Assembly: GCA_045587025.1 (NCBI GenBank)
Contig: JAZNBK010000018.1
Coordinates: 1 to 11,460, forward strand
Source: UBA1740 sp045587025
GTDB taxonomy: Bacteria; Bacillota; Clostridia; Oscillospirales; CAG-272
Length of the DNA stretch: 11,460 bases
Reading direction: 5' to 3'
Under the pieces are notes generated by a model. It was given only the letters and a program-made list of their open reading frames with translations, was not told where the DNA came from and ran no database searches. Of the stretch, positions 7,510 to 11,460 are shown in pieces. The translations under genes and the position numbers were made by a program. Numbering within the stretch: the stretch's first letter is position 1; each line of letters starts with the position of its first letter.

Positions 7510-7564
7510 TCCCACCTCGCCGCGCAAAAAAGACCTAAACAAAAATCTGTTCAGGTCTTGCGTG
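7510..7564 (-). repeat. Terminator-bearing repeat, copy 1 (probable ktr operon terminator)
   Basis: This 55-base block matches 10979-11034 except for three substitutions and one A. On the - strand it contains GACCTGAACA (from 7557) pairing with TGTTTAGGTC (to 7532), a 6-base loop, and six T's (7531-7526). It is thus a Rho-independent terminator about 130 bases after ktrA. The block also holds TCCCACCTCGCC, which resembles the 3' strand of a tRNA T-arm plus acceptor stem read on the + strand. Confidence 0.75.
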
Positions 7565-7598
7565 TAAGTAATCTAAAATTTTGATACCATTTTACAAT

Positions 7599-7646
7599 GG
7601 GTGCAACTTTTAGAGTTATGGGTGTAAAATGTTTGGAAGGGGTGCA
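7599..7646 (+). repeat. Three phased GGGTGYA direct repeats
   Basis: GGGTGCA (7599-7605), GGGTGTA (7620-7626) and GGGTGCA (7640-7646) are spaced 21 and 20 bases apart, about two helical turns, and lie just beyond the 3' end of ktrA. An overlapping inverted repeat, CATTTTACA/TGTAAAATG, joins the first two. The arrangement resembles protein-binding repeats at the ends of some insertion sequences (for example IS21 type), but no transposase is present. Confidence 0.4.
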
Positions 7647-7690
7647 TTTGATTTGTTACAAAACTCACTGATAAATTAAAATTTGAAGGT

Positions 7691-8341
7691 TTATTTTAAT
7701 TTCCCTAATTTTGCTGTATTTGCGATAACGATCAGCGTCGTTTCCGCATCAAGCACCTGCTCGGGATTGATATTTACGTTGACCATCTTGTCTTTCTTGA
7801 TAGCGACAATATTGAAGCCGTATTTTTTACGGAGATTTAATTCGATCAAGTTTTTTCCGCACCATTCGTCCTTCGCGTCGATCTCAACCATTGATACATC
7901 TTTTGACAGAGAGATCATATCAATAAAGCCCGAGCTTAAGAGATTCTTGGCAAGACGGATTCCCGACTCGTTTTCGGGAAAAACCACTTGATCCGCGCCT
8001 ACACGTAGCAATATCTTTTGCTGCATCTCGTTGGCACATTTTGCGATAACAGTCTTAACGCCTGCCTCCTTGCAAAGCGTGACCGCCATTACGCTTGCTT
8101 CAAGATTGCTCGCCATACAAACGATAACGGTATCAATATTGCCTATACCAAGACGGGAGATGACCTCCGCATCGGTCACGTCTGCGCATTTGCACACGGG
8201 CAGATATGCGGCTGCATCGTTTACGATTCTTTGCTCGGTATCTACGGCAATGACCTCCATACCGTTCTCTACAAGCTCTCTTGCCACGGCTTTTCCGTAT
8301 CTTCCAAGTCCAAAGACTGCATATGTTTTCTTTGCTTTCAT
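7691..8341 (-). CDS. ktrA: KtrA/TrkA-type potassium channel regulatory subunit (RCK domain)
   Basis: A 216-residue cytoplasmic protein, the usual length of single-copy KtrA. Residues 7-33 form the RCK_N Rossmann start with nucleotide-binding GLGRYG (11-16) and acidic D34 at the end of strand 2, where NAD(H) or ATP/ADP ribose would sit. Residues about 137-210 form the RCK_C domain, which in many Gram-positive KtrA proteins binds cyclic di-AMP. An octameric ring of KtrA gates the KtrB pore. ATG at 8341 has AAGGAG six bases upstream and lies 11 bases after ktrB, so the two are co-transcribed. The TrkA name would also fit; the short single-RCK form favours KtrA. Confidence 0.92.
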   Translation of the reverse strand: MKAKKTYAVFGLGRYGKAVARELVENGMEVIAVDTEQRIVNDAAAYLPVCKCADVTDAEVISRLGIGNIDTVIVCMASNLEASVMAVTLCKEAGVKTVIAKCANEMQQKILLRVGADQVVFPENESGIRLAKNLLSSGFIDMISLSKDVSMVEIDAKDEWCGKNLIELNLRKKYGFNIVAIKKDKMVNVNINPEQVLDAETTLIVIANTAKLGKLK

Positions 8342-8352
8342 AATAATCTCCT

Positions 8353-9714
8353 TTATCCTATACTGATATCTTCCGTCGGCTCGGAAATGACGTTTTGACT
8401 TTCATTCTTGCTGCCAAGTGCCACAGCAAGTGATATGGGGCCGACTCTGCCGAAATACATAGTTACGATGATAATTAGCTTTCCAAACGTGTTAAGCGTT
8501 GCCGTTAAATTTCTTGAAAGACCGACGGTTGCTGTCGCGCTGACCGTTTCATAGACCGCATCAATGGCAGAAGCACTGCTCGTTGCCATCAAGAGTATTG
8601 TTGATGCGGAGCATATTGTAAGAAACGTTACCGCTACTGCAACTGCCTTTTTCACCGATCCCTCGGAAATACGGCGCCTGAACAAGGTTGCATTGTTCTT
8701 ATTTCTGATGGTAGCGAACGCCGAGCAAACAAGGACGGCGATGGTTACTGTTTTCATACCGCCTGCCGTTCCCACAGGTGAACCACCGATCAGCATCAAA
8801 ATAATAGATATGGTGGCTGAGGCATTTGTCAAATTTTCTTGCGGAATTGTTGCAAAACCTGCGGTTCTCGTGGTGACCGATTGAAGGAAGGATACTTGAA
8901 TTTTATCAAACAGGGACATCTCACCAATAGTCAAGGGGTTGGCATATTCAAAAATAAATATGAGAAAAGCACCGACAAGAACGAGTCCTGCTGTGACTGT
9001 AACGGCGATCTTTGAGTGTAAGGTCAGATGCCTGAATATCTTGCGATTCTTTTGCGAACGGCTCTTAACGACACGAAGCACATCCCACCATACGATATAT
9101 CCGAGACCGCCGAGAATAATGAGCGTGGCGGTTGCGACGTTGATCAAGGGATTCGTGGCGTAATTGCAAAGGCTGTTTTCAGCGATGATGTCAATGCCGG
9201 CATTACAGAAGGCGGATACCGAAGTGAATACCGATATCCAAATGCCCTTTGCGCCAAACTCGGGTATAAAGACAAGCATATACAGCAGAATGCCTATTCC
9301 TTCGATGATCAGCGTACCGAATAGCACGTTCTTGATGAATTTCGCAAGCCCCGACATCGTATTGAGATTGAAGGCATCCTGAATGAGCAAATGGTCACCG
9401 ATACCCATTTTTCTATTGAAAAGAAGCATCAGTCCCGACATTATGGTGATGATACCAAGTCCTCCGACCTGTATCAAAAGCAATATGACGATCTGACCGA
9501 ACACGCTCCAAGTAGACACTGTGGGAAGCGTAACGAGTCCTGTCACGCAGGTAGAGGTTGTTGCCGTAAAGAGCGCATCAAGATACGGCACGGCTTCATC
9601 GCTTGCGGAACTTATCGGCAAAGCCAAAAGGAAACTTCCCACGAGAATAGTCACGAGAAAACTTAGTAATATGATCTGCGTGGTTGAGAGTGTGTATTTC
9701 TTTTTCCTAACCAT
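8353..9714 (-). CDS. ktrB: KtrB/TrkH-type potassium uptake channel subunit
   Basis: A 453-residue membrane protein of the TrkH/KtrB superfamily that imports K+ (possibly with Na+). Four pore-loop selectivity filter segments are visible: TSTCVTG (53-59), SAFCNAGID (167-175), TTRTAGF (281-287) and SATATVGLS (392-400), each with the conserved filter glycine. GGSPVGTAGGMKT (310-322) corresponds to the flexible gating segment in the third repeat, and MYFGRVGP (419-426) is the conserved C-terminal motif. The ATG at 9714 is chosen because GAGGA lies eight bases upstream. An in-frame ATG at 9747 lies inside a leader hairpin and would add 11 residues without a good ribosome binding site. The operon partner is ktrA. 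Confidence 0.94.
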   Translation of the reverse strand: MVRKKKYTLSTTQIILLSFLVTILVGSFLLALPISSASDEAVPYLDALFTATTSTCVTGLVTLPTVSTWSVFGQIVILLLIQVGGLGIITIMSGLMLLFNRKMGIGDHLLIQDAFNLNTMSGLAKFIKNVLFGTLIIEGIGILLYMLVFIPEFGAKGIWISVFTSVSAFCNAGIDIIAENSLCNYATNPLINVATATLIILGGLGYIVWWDVLRVVKSRSQKNRKIFRHLTLHSKIAVTVTAGLVLVGAFLIFIFEYANPLTIGEMSLFDKIQVSFLQSVTTRTAGFATIPQENLTNASATISIILMLIGGSPVGTAGGMKTVTIAVLVCSAFATIRNKNNATLFRRRISEGSVKKAVAVAVTFLTICSASTILLMATSSASAIDAVYETVSATATVGLSRNLTATLNTFGKLIIIVTMYFGRVGPISLAVALGSKNESQNVISEPTEDISIG

Positions 9715-9739
9715 AAAATTTTCCTCAAAAAAACATAAA

Positions 9740-9771
9740 GGAACCAACGTCCTCTGCAGTCAGCTGGTTCC
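9740..9771 (-). promoter_or_regulatory. Leader hairpin upstream of ktrB
   Basis: On the - strand, GGAACCAGC (from 9771) pairs with GTTGGTTCC (to 9740) over nine pairs with one G-U, around a 14-base loop. Six bases later comes a run of seven T's (9733-9727), then the ribosome binding site. It looks like a weak attenuator or an RNA-binding site in the approximately 75-base leader. The ligand, if any, is unknown. Confidence 0.55.
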
Positions 9772-9794
9772 ATTTATAATCATTCATTTTTGTA

Positions 9795-9823
9795 ATTATA
9801 TCACATTTTGCCGTTTATGTCAA
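9795..9823 (-). promoter_or_regulatory. Promoter of the ktrB-ktrA operon
   Basis: On the - strand a perfect TTGACA (complement of 9818-9823) and a perfect TATAAT (complement of 9795-9800) are separated by 17 bases, with TGA before the -10. The start is expected near 9788. Confidence 0.9.
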
Positions 9824-9913
9824 TATATTTTTATACAGCACGGAAACATTAAAAAGTTTTCTATAAAAAAGATGTTTTCGGGGGAGTGTTTACGGGATTT
9901 GAACTTTAGTAAT

Positions 9914-10243
9914 TTATTTTATTTCTTCCCGTGTTCCGTCCTGATGAACGATAGTAACGAAAAATCTATCGGAATATTTATCGTTATAGGCGTGTTTTGT
10001 TTCCTTAAAAATCTCTATAATTTCTTGCCATGCACGATTGAATTTATGCGCAATTTTTTCTGCATTATAAAATTCAATATATGTGACGCCGCTTAACAAT
10101 TGATCAGTTAAACAATCCCAAAGAGCATCAAGATTACCACCGTAATAATCAGGAAAATCAAGATCTCGTTTTAAGGTCTCATGGATCTCGATATAGTATT
10201 CAACTTCTCTGAAATCCACCTTGTATCTGTAGGTCTCTAACAT
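9914..10243 (-). CDS. Barstar family ribonuclease inhibitor
   Basis: A 109-residue protein of barstar fold and length. Barstar tightly blocks the active site of barnase-type RNases in the cytoplasm. The family core is clear: FPDYYGGNLDALWDCLTD at residues 30-47. Y33, D39, W42 and D43 correspond to barstar Y29, D35, W38 and D39, the residues that contact barnase. The ATG follows GAGGTGA with seven bases of spacing. It begins nine bases after the stop of the frameshifted barnase gene, so the pair is one operon with toxin first. The inhibitor is intact although the toxin frame is broken. No clear terminator was found between it and the ktr promoter. Confidence 0.93.
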   Translation of the reverse strand: MLETYRYKVDFREVEYYIEIHETLKRDLDFPDYYGGNLDALWDCLTDQLLSGVTYIEFYNAEKIAHKFNRAWQEIIEIFKETKHAYNDKYSDRFFVTIVHQDGTREEIK

Positions 10244-10252
10244 AAATTCACC

Positions 10253-10797
10253 TCACTTAACTAATTCATAAAAGGTTTGCGCATGGTCATAGCTAATGAA
10301 TATTAAGCCATCGTTAGAGTATAGAATTCTTTTGCTATTTCTGTACCCGTCAATAAAATCAAAATCAGCTTCACGCCAAATTCTGCCTATTTTTTGCGGG
10401 AGCTTCATTTCTCTGTTCAAGTAAATGTTGCCACCTATTCGCTTTCCGGGTAATACTTCTGCTAAATTGTGTTTTTTGGGTATCCATCCGCTGTGGCAGC
10501 TTCTTCTTTCGTAACGTAATCATCCGGTAACCGATGACGATATAGTAACCACGCATCAGCACCGTCAAAACCTCTATCGGTTGCAGTTCCCACCTCTTTT
10601 GTTCGCATTGGCACAACAGTGCATCTGCAATGCTCATGCACGGGCTGATAGCATTCTGCGCTGAAATCGTATATTTTACCATGCTTTTCGCGGCAATTCT
10701 GACAAGTTTTAATATCGAGATATATTGCTTGCCAATTTTTCCACGTTTGACTGTCCCCCTCTATGTACAGATCGGGGATGATGGTAATTGTGCTCAT
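10253..10797 (-). pseudogene. Barnase-type ribonuclease toxin with MuF-like N-terminal zinc-ribbon domain, frameshifted
   Basis: Read with one base restored near 10490, this gives 181 residues. Residues 30-60 carry CxxC (C32, C35) and HxxCRC (H54, C57, C59), the pattern at the C-terminal part of MuF/SPP1-gp7 phage head proteins. Residues 77-181 align without gaps to barnase at an offset of 70, with K97, W105, E143, R153, R157 and H172 equal to barnase K27, W35, E73, R83, R87 and H102. As read, the first frame (start 10797, SD AGGAGG) stops at 10462. The catalytic half lies in the -1 frame from GGA TGG (10489) to TGA at 10253. A slippery CCCAAAAAAC run follows 9 bases downstream. Options are a disabled toxin, a sequencing error, or -1 recoding. 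No signal peptide is seen. Confidence 0.85.
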
Positions 10798-10816
10798 TTC
10801 ACTTTTTCCTCCTTGC

Positions 10817-10845
10817 ATTATACATCAAAAACAAAAAATTGTCAA
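10817..10845 (-). promoter_or_regulatory. Possible promoter of the barnase-barstar operon (proximal)
   Basis: On the - strand a perfect TTGACA (complement of 10840-10845) and a perfect TATAAT (complement of 10817-10822) are 17 bases apart. The predicted start (about 10810) falls in the ribosome binding site, so transcripts from it would have a very short leader and may be poorly translated. Confidence 0.6.
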
Positions 10846-10875
10846 ATCCCTTTGCCTTGTGATTACAATGATGAT

Positions 10876-10904
10876 AACATATCTTTTACTGCTTTTGGGG
10901 TCAA
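10876..10904 (-). promoter_or_regulatory. Possible promoter of the barnase-barstar operon (distal)
   Basis: On the - strand TTGACC (complement of 10899-10904) and TATGTT (complement of 10876-10881) are 17 bases apart. Weaker boxes than the proximal site, but it would give a normal leader of about 70 bases containing the full ribosome binding site. Confidence 0.4.
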
Positions 10905-10978
10905 CAGTCAAGGGGGATTTTCCAAAAATACAACAAAGGGCGAAGCGGTCTCAAAGAGGGTAGGTCGCTCGGGTCAAG

Positions 10979-11034
10979 TCCCACCTCGCCACGCAAAAAA
11001 AGACCTGAACAAAAATCTGTTCAGGTCATGCGTG
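10979..11034 (-). repeat. Terminator-bearing repeat, copy 2
   Basis: Second copy of the block at 7510-7564. Here it sits directly at the 3' end of tRNA-Leu. The + strand sequence just to its left, GGGTCAAGTCCCACCTCGCC (10971-10990), resembles the T-arm and acceptor 3' strand of another tRNA with one T missing, suggesting a tRNA relic. Confidence 0.7.
10995..11027 (-). terminator. Rho-independent terminator of tRNA-Leu
   Basis: On the - strand GACCTGAACA (from 11027) pairs perfectly with TGTTCAGGTC (to 11002) around a 6-base loop, followed by seven T's (11001-10995). It begins six bases after the encoded CCA. Outer bases CCACGC and GCGTGG (10989-10994, 11030-11035) could extend the pairing. 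Confidence 0.88.
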
Positions 11035-11115
11035 GTGCAGGGGACGGGATTTGAACCCGCACGTTAAAACACAGGTGTCTGAGGCCTGCTTGTCTGCCAA
11101 TTCCAACACCCCTGC
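11033..11115 (-). tRNA. tRNA-Leu (anticodon CAG), CCA encoded
   Basis: Reads 5' to 3' from 11115 to 11033. Acceptor GCAGGGG pairs with CCCCTGC, followed by A73 and encoded CCA. The D-arm is TTG/CAA with a GG-containing loop. The anticodon loop CTCAGAC contains CAG. The long variable arm is typical of leucine tRNAs, and the T-arm is GCGGG-TTCAAAT-CCCGT. The last pair of the anticodon stem (31-39) is C-A rather than Watson-Crick. This tRNA decodes CUG. A terminator follows immediately. The 5' end lies against a tandem repeat array that carries copies of its first 15 bases. Confidence 0.93.
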
Positions 11116-11128
11116 AAATATTAAATTA
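11101..11128 (-). repeat. tRNA 5'-end direct repeat, copy A (inside the real tRNA)
   Basis: Bases 11101-11115 are the first 15 of tRNA-Leu; 11116-11128 are its AT-rich upstream flank. All 28 bases recur at 11251-11278. Confidence 0.85.
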
Positions 11129-11154
11129 GTTTTAATTTGTTTATTTTATAAAAG

Positions 11155-11249
11155 TCCTACCATGCTACGCAGACAAGTCTGCCTGCGACTCGCTTTGCTC
11201 GCGTGCATAAGTTCCACTGACGAAATCAAAGATTTCGAGTGTCACAGAA
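11155..11249. repeat. 95-base hairpin-rich core, copy 1
   Basis: Identical over 95 bases to 11310-11404. It contains GCAGAC-AA-GTCTGC, the element GCGACTCGCTTTGCTCGC with pairing ends, and a hairpin CGAAATC-AAA-GATTTCG extended by CACT/AGTG across a 2-base bulge. No T run follows, so these are not ordinary terminators. Confidence 0.85.
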
Positions 11250-11250
11250 G

Positions 11251-11278
11251 TTCCAACACCCCTGCAAATATTAAATTA
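11251..11278 (-). repeat. tRNA 5'-end direct repeat, copy B (orphan fragment)
   Basis: Identical to 11101-11128, but on the - strand the tRNA start is followed after 15 bases by the hairpin core instead of the rest of the tRNA. Confidence 0.85.
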
Positions 11279-11309
11279 AAGTTTTACTGTTTGATTTGTT
11301 AATACAATA

Positions 11310-11404
11310 TCCTACCATGCTACGCAGACAAGTCTGCCTGCGACTCGCTTTGCTCGCGTGCATAAGTTCCACTGACGAAATCAAAGATTTCGAGTGTCAC
11401 AGAA
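11310..11404. repeat. 95-base hairpin-rich core, copy 2
   Basis: Perfect copy of 11155-11249, displaced by 155 bases. The spacers between cores are diverged and AT-rich, so the core, not the spacer, is what is being conserved or was recently copied. Confidence 0.85.
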
Positions 11405-11405
11405 A

Positions 11406-11430
11406 TTTCAACACCCCTGCAAAATATATT
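11406..11430 (-). repeat. tRNA 5'-end direct repeat, copy C (diverged orphan fragment)
   Basis: Differs from copies A and B by one base within the 15 tRNA-derived bases (TTTCAACACCCCTGC) and then diverges. It marks the outer boundary of the array. Confidence 0.75.
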
Positions 11431-11460
11431 GAAAAGGGAAGGATGCGAAAAGCTTATGCT

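Larger units (their letters stand above)
7303..7690. other. Non-coding region between fic and ktrA
   Basis: No credible gene in these 388 bases. They contain the fic promoter (7343-7371), a weak possible fold at 7421-7468 (CACGG with CCGTG), a terminator block duplicated near the tRNA (7510-7564), an inverted repeat CATTTTACA (7588-7596) with TGTAAAATG (7623-7631), and three phased GGGTGYA repeats (7599-7646). The density of repeat fragments suggests a site of past insertion. Confidence 0.6.
11116..11460. other. Non-coding tandem array upstream of tRNA-Leu
   Basis: No gene is seen. The 345 bases consist of AT-rich spacers, two identical 95-base cores and two extra copies of the tRNA 5' end, repeating with a period of about 150-155 bases. 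After 11430 the array ends in unrelated sequence with a purine-rich AAAAGGGAAGG run. Confidence 0.7.

Noticed and set aside
9715..9747. Extended N-terminus (11 residues) for KtrB
   Set aside because: The ATG is within a stable leader hairpin and has no good ribosome binding site, while the ATG at 9714 has one.
9714..9823. ydaO-type cyclic di-AMP riboswitch before ktrB
   Set aside because: The leader is only about 75 bases and shows a single hairpin, not the large two-lobed fold of that riboswitch.
10371..10682. A 103-residue - strand reading frame overlapping barnase
   Set aside because: It is a third frame with no barnase residues. The barnase match uses the other two - strand frames.
10630..11067. 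A 145-residue + strand reading frame ending in GTGFEPAR
   Set aside because: The ending is the translated antisense of the tRNA T-arm, and the frame runs across the barnase promoters and the terminator repeat. It has no ribosome binding site or domain.
11051..11302. An 83-residue + strand reading frame across the tRNA and repeat core
   Set aside because: It covers tRNA antisense and a non-coding hairpin repeat; the open frame is a by-product of the repeat.
11101..11430. CRISPR array
   Set aside because: Only two to three units, with 95-base cores far longer than CRISPR repeats and AT-rich spacers; no cas genes nearby.

Overview
The window looks like chromosomal DNA of a Gram-positive Clostridia-type bacterium (Bacillota). 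Supporting signs are purine-rich ribosome binding sites (AGGAGG, AAGGAG), tight operons with 4- to 8-base overlaps, near-consensus TTGACA/TATAAT promoters with 17-base spacers, an ECF-type vitamin/metabolite transporter S component, KtrB/KtrA potassium uptake, and a tRNA gene with encoded CCA followed by a U-tract terminator. No genus can be named from the sequence alone.

Layout. Bases 1-328 hold a promoter, a terminator about 50 bases beyond its predicted start site (a possible small-RNA unit), and a strong promoter for the first operon. Bases 329-2154 (+ strand) are a two-gene operon: an ECF transporter S component and a nickel-pincer-dependent lactate racemase family enzyme (LarA), closed by two hairpin terminators at 2210-2303. 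All later genes are on the - strand. Bases 2307-6254 are a MarR repressor and a heterodimeric ABC exporter (two half-transporters with one degenerate and one consensus ATP site). A promoter and a palindromic operator overlap each other just upstream of marR, so drug-responsive autoregulation is likely. Bases 6397-7302 encode a class II Fic AMP-transferase with an N-terminal helix-turn-helix-like domain. Bases 7303-7690 are non-coding but carry the fic promoter, a terminator block that recurs near the tRNA, and three phased GGGTGYA repeats. Bases 7691-9714 are the ktrB-ktrA potassium uptake operon, with a strong promoter and a leader hairpin.

The right end is the accessory part. Bases 9914-10797 are a barnase-barstar pair. 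The barstar is intact. The barnase has every catalytic residue, but is split by a one-base frameshift just before its conserved Gly-Trp. It is fused to a short N-terminal CxxC...HxxCRC domain like that of MuF/gp7 phage head-protein toxins. Next come a tRNA-Leu(CAG) with its own terminator, and a tandem array (period about 150-155 bases) in which copies of the first 15 bases of the tRNA alternate with a perfectly repeated 95-base hairpin-rich core.

The best candidates for something undescribed are this tRNA-anchored repeat and the recoded or broken phage-type barnase beside it.
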